Shown piece after piece: positions 44,582 through 53,452 of a DNA stretch of 64,000 nucleotides. Within the stretch, counting starts at the first letter, position 1; every line of letters begins with the position of its first letter. The notes under the pieces are model-generated. The model worked only from the letters and a program-made list of their open reading frames with translations, was not told the origin of the DNA and did no database searches. This DNA is from CAYNUJ01 sp964573255 (GTDB taxonomy: Bacteria; Bacteroidota; Ignavibacteria; Ignavibacteriales; Melioribacteraceae), in the NCBI GenBank assembly GCA_964573255.1, contig CAZNJB010000002.1:62001-126000 (forward strand), given 5' to 3'. Both the position numbers and the translations under genes were made by a program.

Positions 44582-45604
44582 GTGAATAAAGTAAGATTTT
44601 TAGTGATGGTTCTGGTTTCGGCGGTAGTATTCAATCTACCCGCCGAAGCTCAAGTTACGAAGACGGGAACCACGGCGGCAAAATTCCTGAGTATTGGAAT
44701 AGGCCCACGTGCTAACGGTATGGGTTCCGCTTTTAGCGCAATAGCAAACGATGCTTCCGCAATGTATTGGAACCCTGCCGGTATTGCTCAAGTTAAAGGT
44801 TATCAAGCAATATTTACTTATACGAAAATGTTTGCGGATGTGAATTTAAATTATTTCGGAGTTGTAATTCCTGCCGGAGATATTGGAAATTTCGGTGTGA
44901 ATGTAACCGCATTAAATATAGGTGATATGGAAGTTACTACCGAATATCATCCGGAAGGAACCGGGCAAACATTTTCTGCGGGCAGTTATGCTTTCGGATT
45001 AACTTATTCAAAATTTATAACAGACCGTTTTATTGTTGGAGCTAATTTCAAATATATTCGTGAAGATATTTCAAATTCGAGTGCGCAAGGATTTGCATTT
45101 GATATTGGAACGATTTTCACTACTCCTTTTTATGGAGTGAAATTCGCTTCTTCAATTTCTAATTACGGTACAAAAATGAAAATGGAAGGCGACGACTTGT
45201 TAGTGCGCCACGATACCGATCCCGGTAGAAATGGCAATAATGAGAGTTTGGACGCATTCCTTTCAACTGACGAATTTGAATTGCCGCTGAGGTTGCAAAT
45301 TGGTCTTTCTCGTGAATTTGAAATATTGGATCAACGATTGACTTTAGCTGTGGATGCAAATTATCCGAATGATAATGCCCGGTGGGTTAATATCGGTGGA
45401 GAGATTTCTTTATTGAATAACTTAATTTCAATTCGCGGTGGATATAAAACTCTTTTCTTGAAAGATAGTCAAGAAGGTTTAACCTTCGGGTTTGGATTAA
45501 ATTATGATAGACTGTCATTTTTTAAATTCCAACTGGACTATTCTTTCCAGAAATACGAATTCTTGGACAATACCCACAGTTTTGGAGTTATGCTAACTTT
45601 TTGA
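44582..45604 (+). CDS. PorV/PorQ family outer-membrane barrel protein
   Basis: A 340-residue barrel of the PorV/PorQ (FadL-like, UPF0164) type. I start at GTG 44582, because AAGGAG (44569-44574) sits 7 nt before it and a signal peptide follows (cut after AEAQ); a TTG 24 nt earlier has no such site. GIGPRANGMGSAFSAIANDA near residue 37 and ASAMYWNPAGIAQ are the family signature. PorV shuttles T9SS cargo to the attachment complex, so here it may serve the exported proteins on either side. The C-terminal strand ends in Phe (GVMLTF), as barrels do. Confidence 0.85.
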   Translation: MNKVRFLVMVLVSAVVFNLPAEAQVTKTGTTAAKFLSIGIGPRANGMGSAFSAIANDASAMYWNPAGIAQVKGYQAIFTYTKMFADVNLNYFGVVIPAGDIGNFGVNVTALNIGDMEVTTEYHPEGTGQTFSAGSYAFGLTYSKFITDRFIVGANFKYIREDISNSSAQGFAFDIGTIFTTPFYGVKFASSISNYGTKMKMEGDDLLVRHDTDPGRNGNNESLDAFLSTDEFELPLRLQIGLSREFEILDQRLTLAVDANYPNDNARWVNIGGEISLLNNLISIRGGYKTLFLKDSQEGLTFGFGLNYDRLSFFKFQLDYSFQKYEFLDNTHSFGVMLTF

Positions 45605-45680
45605 TATAAGGAAATAATTGATTAATTTTACACAATTTTACACAACTAACTATTTTTCAACAAAAATAAGGAGCGTTTTT

Positions 45681-47486
45681 ATGAAAAGATTCTTCACTTT
45701 TGCAGCAATGTTGCTGTTTGTCGGATCTTTGACTTTGCAAGCTCAGACCTACTCTGTTACTTTCCAGGTAGATATGAGCGTAAAAAAAGCCGAAGGTTCT
45801 TTCGATGGAGCGGCATCAAATGTTTTTGTACGGGGTGATTTCAATAACTGGCAAGCTACTACTCCCATGGATGATCCCGACGGCGATGATATTTATGAAG
45901 CAACTATTTCAGGTATCGGAGCTGATAGTATTATAGCATTCAAATTCTTTTATGATAATCCCGATACTTGGGAAAGTATTCCAAACCGCGAAATGACTGT
46001 AACTAGCGATGTAACATTCTTGGATTATTTTGATAGCGACAGTGTTATTACACTCACAACATATACTGTTACTTTCCAAGTTGATATGAGTGTTAAAGCT
46101 GCAGAAGGTACTTTCGATGCATCTACTTCCACTGTATATGTTAGAGGAAGCTTTAATGATTGGGGAACCGGAAACCCAATGGATGATCCTGACGGCGACA
46201 ATATCTTTGAAGCTGTAGTTGCCGACGTTCAAGAAGGAACTCAAGCATTCAAATTCTTCTATGATAATCCCGATACTTGGGAAAGTATTCCAAACCGCGA
46301 AATGACTGTAACTAGCGATGTAACATTCTTGGATTACTTCGATCGTGATAGTGTAATTACTCTTACCGGAGACGGAAATGTATTGTTCCAAGTTGATATG
46401 CAGGTAATGGAAGAAATAGGTATTTTTGATCCCGCGGTAGACTCTGTTCAAGTAAGAGGCGGATTCAACGGCTGGAACGATAGTGATCCTGTCCGCTCAA
46501 AAATGGCCCAGAATCCTCTTGTTCCAAGTTTGTGGACATTGAGCATTCCATTTACAACTCAACCTATTAATGAAGAATTGGCATATAAATATTATGTATC
46601 TCTTGCTAATCCAGGTATGTGGATTGACGGTTGGGAAAGACCGAACAGCCAAGGTGGTGGAAACCGTGGTGTTCTCTTTGCCGGTGAACCTGCTCAGCAA
46701 GTAGATGATAAGTATTATGACGACATTGATCCTGATTGGGTTATTGAAGCAGGTACTTCTATTGATGTTACCTTTAGTGTAGATATGACACCTGCTATGG
46801 ATCCAAATTTACAGGCAATTCCTTTTGATCCTGCTACTGACACATTATATTGGATTAGTGAACAACCTTCGTTTGTTAGATCTCAAGGATGGGAAGACAC
46901 TGACCAAATGAAAGTGCTTATGTTAACAGACGATGATGGTGACGGAATCTATACTGGAACTTTGACTGTTAACGGTCCTTCTTTCAACTCTTTTGAATAC
47001 CGTTACGCTTATGTAAGTGCAGCCGATGGTGGCAACTTCATTCACGAACCAGCTGGTTTCGGTGATTTTGCTTACCGTGTACGTTACTGTGCAATGAATG
47101 GTCCTAGATCTTTTGTACAGCCTTATTCTACTCCAACTGATGTTTGGACTAACCAAGAAGATAAATCCGATCAGTGGGAAGATGGTCCTGTTACTGGCGT
47201 TAGAGAAACTGATGCAATAGTTAATAAATTCGAATTGCAGCAGAACTATCCAAACCCATTCAACCCAACTACCACAATTCGCTTCAGCGTTCCTGAAAAA
47301 GGAATGGTAAGCTTGAAAGTTTACAACGTATTGGGTCAGTTGGTTGCTAACTTGGTTAACCAAGAACTTAAAGCTGGAAGCTATGAAGTTAACTTCGACG
47401 GTTTCGCATTAAGTTCAGGCATCTATCTCTATAAATTATCTGCTGGTAATTACGAAGCAACTAAGAAGATGATGCTTATCAAATAA
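45681..47486 (+). CDS. Exported repeat protein with beta-sandwich modules and T9SS sorting domain
   Basis: A 601-residue exported protein. The start is ATG 45681, with ATAAGGAGCG upstream, and gives a signal peptide (1-21, cut at LQAQ). Three modules of about 103 residues follow, each opening with VTFQVDMSVK or FQVDMQVM and containing VRGDFNNW or VRGSFNDW, a pattern that resembles CBM48/AMPK-type or SusE-type starch-binding folds; a fourth, longer module (VTFSVDMTPAMDP) comes next. The first two copies share a 77-bp identical DNA stretch. The last 85 residues are a T9SS sorting domain (QQNYPNPFNPTTTIRFSVP). Carbohydrate binding is inferred. Confidence 0.8.
   Translation: MKRFFTFAAMLLFVGSLTLQAQTYSVTFQVDMSVKKAEGSFDGAASNVFVRGDFNNWQATTPMDDPDGDDIYEATISGIGADSIIAFKFFYDNPDTWESIPNREMTVTSDVTFLDYFDSDSVITLTTYTVTFQVDMSVKAAEGTFDASTSTVYVRGSFNDWGTGNPMDDPDGDNIFEAVVADVQEGTQAFKFFYDNPDTWESIPNREMTVTSDVTFLDYFDRDSVITLTGDGNVLFQVDMQVMEEIGIFDPAVDSVQVRGGFNGWNDSDPVRSKMAQNPLVPSLWTLSIPFTTQPINEELAYKYYVSLANPGMWIDGWERPNSQGGGNRGVLFAGEPAQQVDDKYYDDIDPDWVIEAGTSIDVTFSVDMTPAMDPNLQAIPFDPATDTLYWISEQPSFVRSQGWEDTDQMKVLMLTDDDGDGIYTGTLTVNGPSFNSFEYRYAYVSAADGGNFIHEPAGFGDFAYRVRYCAMNGPRSFVQPYSTPTDVWTNQEDKSDQWEDGPVTGVRETDAIVNKFELQQNYPNPFNPTTTIRFSVPEKGMVSLKVYNVLGQLVANLVNQELKAGSYEVNFDGFALSSGIYLYKLSAGNYEATKKMMLIK
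45951..46336 (+). repeat. 309-bp repeat with 77-bp identical core
   Basis: 45951-46027 and 46260-46336 are identical over 77 bp, with a period of 309 bp (103 codons), inside the last gene of the surface cluster. The surrounding repeat units are less conserved, which points to recent conversion. Confidence 0.85.
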
Positions 47487-47512
47487 AATTTTCGGTTTAA
47501 CCGAATTTTCAG

Positions 47513-47545
47513 AGCCGGTTCTTTTATAAGGACCGGCTTTTTTTA
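47513..47545 (+). terminator. Rho-independent terminator of the surface-protein cluster
   Basis: AGCCGGT (47513-47519) pairs with ACCGGCT (47532-47538), followed by seven T. It closes the four-gene unit. Confidence 0.88.
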
Positions 47546-47888
47546 TGTCCGTAATACTTTTGATTAAGCGAATGGTTGATAGTGCATAATGCCTGTCGGA
47601 ATTTTTTCATCAAACATTTAATTTCAGTTCTCAAGACAGAGCCATTACAAAGAAAAGTAGTGTGTGTTAGCAGGAATTAGATGTATGTGTTATTCGTTTA
47701 GGACTGTCCTAAATGAAGTATTTTCAATTCTTAATTCTGTTATTGACTTAGTTTAAAATTTCAACAGAATCCAAAATCTTAATATTCAGATTTCTAGTAT
47801 CAAAGCACTGTCAACAAATTGATAAGTAATTATTTACCTAGACAGATGCCTTAATACTAAGCATTCATATTCTAATCCCGTTAGTTTC
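47546..47888. other. 343-nt gap, nothing recognised
   Basis: An AT-rich region between two convergent units. I see no open frame, hairpin or repeat of note. Confidence 0.5.
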
Positions 47889-49766
47889 TTATTTATTGCT
47901 TTGGACTTTAGCCTCCCCGGTAATTTTTTTTAACTGATCATACAATCTCCGGGCTTCAGCATAATTACTATCGAGTTTTAATGCTTCGGTAATAGCTTTG
48001 AGAGCCTCGTTATATTTTTTCTCCATTGAATAAGCTCCGGCTAAATTGTAATAAACTTGCGGATCTTTGTCGTTAAGTTTAATGCTTTCTTTGAAACGGG
48101 GAATTGCTTCGCGTATATTTTTATGCGACAAGGCGATTATCCCCATCCACTTTGTGTTGTATGCGGAGGGTTTAATATCATATTGTTTTTTCAAATATTT
48201 GTATGAATCATCATATCTGCCGAATTTCATTAATTCATTAGTTAATTGAGTATAGTATCCGTAAAGAACTGGATATTGATAAATGATCAAATCCATATAT
48301 TTCCAATAGCCGTCAATATCACCTTCGTCGAGATATTTTTTTGCAGCCAATCTATGAGCTTTTTCCCAAGTAATATCTGAGAGCAAAAATTTATAAACAA
48401 GTGAGTCGATAAAATTTGAAGGATGTAACAATTGTTCCCAGGACTTGCTGCGTCCAGGCGGAGTGTAAGGGAAATCGTTCTTCAAAATTTTAATCCTGTA
48501 TTCTGCAGTTATTGAATCCAGAGGGGAAAATTTGAAGTTCTGCAGGGTGAGCTTATGCTCAACTTCCGGTGTGTATACAAAATGCAATCCTTTCGGTTTT
48601 ATATTTAGTTCATACAATTTTTCGGTGAATAACTTTCCGATTAATTGATATCCCTTAAGTGTTGGATGCAGGTGATCCGTCATCAAATTGTTTCCGGTAA
48701 TGCCTCCTTCGCTTTCTTTTGCAAACGCCGAATCAATATTTACATAAGGTAAATTGTATTCTTTGCAAAGTTTCAGGATAATCTCATTGATTTTTTCAGG
48801 AGCTCTAAAACGAAGCATATCCAAATCTTTTGCGTAACGGAATAGAGAATCCGCAATCTCGTATCGTCCTATTTTGAATTCTTTTACTGCTTGATTATAG
48901 ATTTCATTCGCTGAAGGTAAAGCACCTTTCTTTTGTGAGATAAACGGTTTTAAATCTTTTAAATTTGATGCGAGTGTACCGAATATAAGCGGAACATTTT
49001 TTTCTTTAGTCCATTCGATTACATCACGCATATTTCCTTCAAACTGTTCTAAGCCGAGGTTGAATATCTCCGAGTTCAAAGGAATGAATTTTTCCTTTGC
49101 CATCCGAGCCATTAACGTTCCCTTTTTCAAATCGACATCAGAAAGCCATACATATATTTTCTGAATAATATCCGTGAGTAATTCAAATGTTTTGTACTTC
49201 TTTAGCGAAAGAACCAAATTGACAAACGTTCTGCTTTTACCTAATGATTCCATTGAACCAGCACCTAGTGCGCCGTAATATTCGTTATGACCGGCATAAA
49301 TTAAAATCGCATCCGGTTTTTGTTCGAGAACACCAGGCAGTAAATCACGTATGGTATAACTATTTACGGCAGTCATTGCCAAATTTATAATTTCAATTTT
49401 TGACTGAGGGTATATTAATTCCAGTCTCTGCTGCATATACCGGGAGAAAGCACCCAAAGGCATATATGGATAGCCCGCAGCAGAACTGCCGCCGAGAATG
49501 AATATCCTATATGCATCTTTTTTCTTCTCTTTATCAAATACATCTTGAATTGTGTAGGGCAAACTTTCAATTACATTAAAATATCTTTTTGCAATTTCGG
49601 GATTGAGTGTGTATTTCTCTTTTGTAATGGGGACCCACTGCCGGTTATCCATACCATAATTGAATAGGCGTAAAGAGAGTTCCAATAAAATGAAAAATAA
49701 GATGGGAATGAGAACCAAAACTATATTAAACCAAAAGGGGGCTTTTTTATTATTCTGTTTATTCAT
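47889..49766 (-). CDS. Membrane-anchored SGNH/GDSL hydrolase with C-terminal TPR repeats
   Basis: A 625-residue protein. An N-terminal transmembrane helix (about 13-32) anchors a periplasmic SGNH hydrolase: block I LGGSSAAGYP (Ser94/95), block III AGHNEYYG (about 159) and block V DHLHPTLKG (about 375) with the Asp-His pair. The C-terminal third has TPR units (about 495-610; YYNLAGAYSMEKKYNEALKA is a clear one). Family members act on acetyl or other esters of sugars. It is divergent from the carbamoyltransferase gene; SGNH hydrolases are common companions of such loci, so it may edit the same surface glycan. Confidence 0.82.
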   Translation of the reverse strand: MNKQNNKKAPFWFNIVLVLIPILFFILLELSLRLFNYGMDNRQWVPITKEKYTLNPEIAKRYFNVIESLPYTIQDVFDKEKKKDAYRIFILGGSSAAGYPYMPLGAFSRYMQQRLELIYPQSKIEIINLAMTAVNSYTIRDLLPGVLEQKPDAILIYAGHNEYYGALGAGSMESLGKSRTFVNLVLSLKKYKTFELLTDIIQKIYVWLSDVDLKKGTLMARMAKEKFIPLNSEIFNLGLEQFEGNMRDVIEWTKEKNVPLIFGTLASNLKDLKPFISQKKGALPSANEIYNQAVKEFKIGRYEIADSLFRYAKDLDMLRFRAPEKINEIILKLCKEYNLPYVNIDSAFAKESEGGITGNNLMTDHLHPTLKGYQLIGKLFTEKLYELNIKPKGLHFVYTPEVEHKLTLQNFKFSPLDSITAEYRIKILKNDFPYTPPGRSKSWEQLLHPSNFIDSLVYKFLLSDITWEKAHRLAAKKYLDEGDIDGYWKYMDLIIYQYPVLYGYYTQLTNELMKFGRYDDSYKYLKKQYDIKPSAYNTKWMGIIALSHKNIREAIPRFKESIKLNDKDPQVYYNLAGAYSMEKKYNEALKAITEALKLDSNYAEARRLYDQLKKITGEAKVQSNK

Positions 49767-49928
49767 AACGTACCAATATTTTTAAAACTTAATTACAAAG
49801 ATAACTCTTAATGATAAGTTGTACTAATCGAATAATTTCGAGTAAACTTTAGTTCTCTAAAATCATTGATAATTCAAGCCCATTGCTCTATTTTTGAGTC
49901 TGTTTAATTCTGAAAATTGGAGAGAGTA

Positions 49929-51746
49929 TTGTATATATTAGGTATTTCTGCTTTTTATCATGATAGTGCAGCTTGTTTGATAAAAGACGGAAAGATTATT
50001 GCAGCCGCACAAGAAGAAAGATTTACAAGAAAAAAACATGATCATAACTTTCCTAAAAATGCAGCTGAATATTGCCTAAACTACGCCGGAATATCGTCGG
50101 AACAGATTGACTATATCGCTTTCTACGACAAACCGTTTTTAAAATTCGAGCGGCTTCTGGAATCTTATCTTCACTACGCTCCCAAAGGGATAGCTTCTTT
50201 TATAAAAGCTATGCCTCTGTGGATAAAACAGAAGTTGTGGATGAAAGAATTAATTAATAAAGAATTAAATTATAAGGGGAAAGTTCTCTTTCCCGAACAT
50301 CACCAATCCCATGCCGCATCGGCATTCTTTGCCTCGCCTTTTCAGGAAGCGGCAATTATTACAGCCGACGGAGTAGGCGAGTGGACGACTTCTTCTTTTG
50401 GTATCGGTAGAGACAATAAAATTGAAATTATTGCGGATATTAAGTTCCCACATTCATTGGGCTTACTCTATTCTGCATTTACCTACTATACCGGATTTAA
50501 AGTGAACTCTGGCGAATATAAAGTAATGGGGCTAGCGCCTTATGGTGAACCGAAATATGTAGATTTGATTTTGAATGAGCTGATTGATTTAAAGGAGGAT
50601 GGTTCTTTTAAATTAAATATGAAGTATTTTAACTATGTTGCCGGTTTAACGATGACAAACGAGAACTTTAATAAATTATTCGGAGGTTCACCGCGCAAAC
50701 CGGAGAGTGAATTAACGCAAAGGGAGATGGATTTAGCCCGCTCAATTCAGGATGTAACTGAAGAGATAATGATTAGAATGGCAAGGCATGTTAAGAAAGA
50801 AACTAATGCCGAATATCTTTGTTTGGCTGGAGGCGTTGCTTTGAACTGCGTTGCAAACGGAAAAATATTACGTGAAAATATATTTAAAGATATTTGGATT
50901 CAACCAGCAGCGGGCGATGCCGGTGGAGCATTGGGTGCGGCATTGTTTGTATGGTATCAATATTTGAATAATGAAAGAAAAGCTGATGGCAAAAATGATT
51001 TCCAATTCGGTTCTTATTTGGGGCCGGATTTTTCGGATGATGAAATAAAATCATTTCTTGATGAAAACGAATTCGAGTATAAAAGACTGAAAGATGACCA
51101 ATTGTTCGAAGTGGTTGCTGATCTTCTTGCCGAAGAAAATGTAATCGGTTGGTTTCAGGGTAGAATGGAATTCGGTCCGCGTGCTTTGGGCAACCGTTCG
51201 ATAATCGGAGATGCCCGCTCGGCTAAAATGCAATCGAAGATGAACTTGAAGATTAAATACAGAGAAAGTTTTCGTCCTTTCGCTCCTTCGGTTCTCGAGG
51301 AGAAAGTCAGCGAATATTTTGAAATTGATAGACCCTCTCCTTATATGTTGCTTGTTGCCGATGTTCAGCGTTTTCGCCAAATAAAAATGAAAGACGAACA
51401 GAAAAAATTATTCGGAATTGAAAAGTTGAATGTTCCTAAATCAGATATACCGGCAGTTACCCACGTTGATTATTCGGCAAGAATTCAAACTGTTAACAAA
51501 GATACAAATCCGCGTTATCATCGATTGATAAGTGAATTTGATAAGAGGCACGGCTGTGCAGTTATTGTAAATACTTCGTTTAATGTAAGGGGAGAACCGA
51601 TAGTTTGTACACCAGAAGATGCGTACAAATGTTTTATGAGAACGGAAATGGATTATCTGGTTCTCGGTAATTATTTGTTGGACAAGAAAGATCAGCGTCC
51701 GCTCGAAGATGATATTAATTGGAAAGATAAATTTGATTTGGATTAA
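49929..51746 (+). CDS. Carbamoyltransferase (NodU/CmcH family)
   Basis: Transfers carbamoyl from carbamoyl phosphate, through a carbamoyl-adenylate, to a hydroxyl of a sugar or secondary metabolite; 605 residues. I choose the TTG at 49929 because GGAGAGAG lies just before it and the product then begins MYILGISAFYHDSAACL, the usual family start. The Kae1-like N-terminal domain has the metal-binding HHQSHAASAFFASPF and GGVALNCVANGKI; the C-terminal carbamoyl domain has GWFQGRMEFGPRALGNRSI. SxtJ-like and DUF5989 genes follow within 3 and 26 nt. The acceptor is probably an exported polysaccharide or glycolipid; not shown. Confidence 0.92.
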   Translation: MYILGISAFYHDSAACLIKDGKIIAAAQEERFTRKKHDHNFPKNAAEYCLNYAGISSEQIDYIAFYDKPFLKFERLLESYLHYAPKGIASFIKAMPLWIKQKLWMKELINKELNYKGKVLFPEHHQSHAASAFFASPFQEAAIITADGVGEWTTSSFGIGRDNKIEIIADIKFPHSLGLLYSAFTYYTGFKVNSGEYKVMGLAPYGEPKYVDLILNELIDLKEDGSFKLNMKYFNYVAGLTMTNENFNKLFGGSPRKPESELTQREMDLARSIQDVTEEIMIRMARHVKKETNAEYLCLAGGVALNCVANGKILRENIFKDIWIQPAAGDAGGALGAALFVWYQYLNNERKADGKNDFQFGSYLGPDFSDDEIKSFLDENEFEYKRLKDDQLFEVVADLLAEENVIGWFQGRMEFGPRALGNRSIIGDARSAKMQSKMNLKIKYRESFRPFAPSVLEEKVSEYFEIDRPSPYMLLVADVQRFRQIKMKDEQKKLFGIEKLNVPKSDIPAVTHVDYSARIQTVNKDTNPRYHRLISEFDKRHGCAVIVNTSFNVRGEPIVCTPEDAYKCFMRTEMDYLVLGNYLLDKKDQRPLEDDINWKDKFDLD

Positions 51747-51748
51747 TT

Positions 51749-52165
51749 ATGCTTTGGCAAGAAATTAAAAATATTGAAAGCGGCGAAAAAGAATTAAAGA
51801 AGTTCGGTTTAACCATCGGAATTTTCTTGATACTGCTCGGATTCTTATTCTTTTATTTAAATAAAAGTTATTATCTATATTTCTTATCGTCCGGTTCTTT
51901 ATTCGCAGCACTGGGATTAGCTTTGCCCAAAATACTTTTGCCTTTTCAAAAGGTGTGGATGTCAATAGCCGTTATTCTTGGCTTTTTTATGACGCGATTA
52001 ATTCTTTCGGTTCTTTTTTATATTGTATTTACACCGATGAGTTTTATCGCTAAATTAGTGGGCAAAAACTTTCTGGATGAGAAAATAGAAAAGAATGCAA
52101 AATCGTATTGGCATTACAGAGAGAATAAAGAATACGAAAAGATTGAAACTGAACGGCAATTTTAA
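51749..52165 (+). CDS. SxtJ-like small membrane protein
   Basis: A 138-residue membrane protein with three to four hydrophobic segments (about 22-40, 43-62, 68-92). The spacing and the KKFGLTIGIFLILLGFLFFY opening fit SxtJ-family proteins, which accompany NodU/CmcH carbamoyltransferases in many genomes and in saxitoxin clusters. It starts 2 nt after the carbamoyltransferase stop, so it is surely co-transcribed. Its role is unknown; it may tether the carbamoyltransferase to the membrane. Confidence 0.75.
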   Translation: MLWQEIKNIESGEKELKKFGLTIGIFLILLGFLFFYLNKSYYLYFLSSGSLFAALGLALPKILLPFQKVWMSIAVILGFFMTRLILSVLFYIVFTPMSFIAKLVGKNFLDEKIEKNAKSYWHYRENKEYEKIETERQF

Positions 52166-52190
52166 AATTGGAAATAACGGAGATAAATAG

Positions 52191-52349
52191 ATGAGTAAAT
52201 TATCAATATTATCGGAATTGTGGTCATTCCTAAAAGAAAGAAAAAAATGGTGGTTAATGCCGATTATTATTTTCCTCGTTCTGCTTGGAGGACTAATAAT
52301 ATTAACGCAAGGTTCTGCTTTAGCACCATTCATTTATGCCTTGTTTTAA
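52191..52349 (+). CDS. DUF5989-family small membrane protein
   Basis: A 52-residue protein with one transmembrane helix. It begins MSKLSILSELWSFLKERKKW and goes on WLMPIIIFLVLLGGLIILTQ, ending ALAPFIYALF; this is the DUF5989 pattern, found next to carbamoyltransferase and SxtJ genes. A GGAG site (52179-52182) precedes ATG 52191. It is the third cistron of the carbamoyltransferase unit. Confidence 0.8.
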   Translation: MSKLSILSELWSFLKERKKWWLMPIIIFLVLLGGLIILTQGSALAPFIYALF

Positions 52350-52693
52350 TCAGGTAAGCCTTTTTCTTTAATAATTGTAGTTGTTGACGTAAACAATTAC
52401 TACAATATATTCTAATCTTTAAACGAATAGAATGTTTATTTTGATAAACTGTTTTGTGTATCAATAATTAATGTTTTATACAAAAAATTTTACTAATCAA
52501 AGTTGAAGTTAAATCGCTGATAAGCGAATGAAAGTCAATAATAATTTTATTCTTGCTGTTATTCTTTCCTTTCCCTCATTTTATGTGACCATCAGAACAA
52601 ACTTAGTATATTATAAGAATCTTATTGAATAAATCCAATTTTTTTATAATTCAATATTAAGTTAATTTTGGATAAATAATTTGGTTAGATGAT
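52350..52693. other. 344-nt gap with a hairpin after the carbamoyltransferase operon
   Basis: ATTGTAG plus TTGTT (52374-52385) can pair with AACAA and CTACAAT (around 52392-52406) with a 3-nt bulge, about 25 nt after the DUF5989 stop. No T tract follows, so it may be a weak terminator. The remainder is AT-rich and holds no gene I can support. Confidence 0.45.
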
Positions 52694-53452
52694 ATGGGAC
52701 TTCGATTAAAAATATTATCCGGATTTTTGATTTTGGTTATGATGCTGGCTGTTGCGGGCGTTTGGTCAATTTATGAATTGAGCCAAATGGGTTCGTCCGT
52801 GCAAAAATTTCTGAATGAAAATTACAAGAGCATTCAAGCCTCGAATAATATGCTTAATGCATTGAATGAAGAAAACGGTTCGATATTATTGCTGTTAAAG
52901 GGTGATTGGGAAAACGGAAGAAAGAAACTGGAAGAAGCGGATAAATTATTTATGAAAAATTTAAATTTTGCTTTCGATAATATTTCCGTTCCCAGTGAGA
53001 AACAGTACCTAAAAAATATAAAAGAAAAGTATTCTGAATTTAAAAACCAATGGATTCGTCCGATAGTCGATACACCGCGGCAGGGAAATTTAGATTGGTA
53101 TTATCAAAATATTTATCTCCACTTTTCCGAATTGCATAAAGATATTAAGAAACTTATAGCCGTTAACGACAAGGCAATTTATGAGACTTCAACAGAATTG
53201 AAATCCAAGAGTAATAGAGCAATTATGCCTGGAATTATTTCCGTAATAGCCGCATTGGTATTTACATTTATTTTCATCTACTTTATTAACTATTATTTCG
53301 TTAGTCCCATTATCAAAATGAAAAAGAAGGTAAAAGATTTCATAGAGAAACGTACGCCGTTCATACCTGAAGTTGAGACGAAAGATGAGATTTGCGAGTT
53401 GGAAGATTCAATCAGATTATTGTGCGAAATTAATCAATCATTAGAACAGTAA
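52694..53452 (+). CDS. Sensor protein: four-helix bundle plus HAMP, no output domain
   Basis: A 252-residue inner-membrane protein. It has TM1 (about 7-28), a periplasmic helical bundle of about 140 residues similar to 4HB_MCP or KinB-type sensors, TM2 (about 178-200) and a HAMP-like segment (PIIKMKKKVKDFIEKRTPFI, about 205-224), then ends. No kinase, cyclase or methyl-accepting domain follows. The stop overlaps the start of trkH (TAATG), so the two are translationally coupled. It may be a sensory partner of the K+ transporter or a truncated receptor; the clean start, end and overlap favour a real gene. Confidence 0.7.
   Translation: MGLRLKILSGFLILVMMLAVAGVWSIYELSQMGSSVQKFLNENYKSIQASNNMLNALNEENGSILLLLKGDWENGRKKLEEADKLFMKNLNFAFDNISVPSEKQYLKNIKEKYSEFKNQWIRPIVDTPRQGNLDWYYQNIYLHFSELHKDIKKLIAVNDKAIYETSTELKSKSNRAIMPGIISVIAALVFTFIFIYFINYYFVSPIIKMKKKVKDFIEKRTPFIPEVETKDEICELEDSIRLLCEINQSLEQ

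Noticed and set aside
45909..46451. 180-residue minus-strand open frame in the surface repeat gene
   Set aside because: It only mirrors the repeats of the sense gene, which has signal peptide and T9SS domain.
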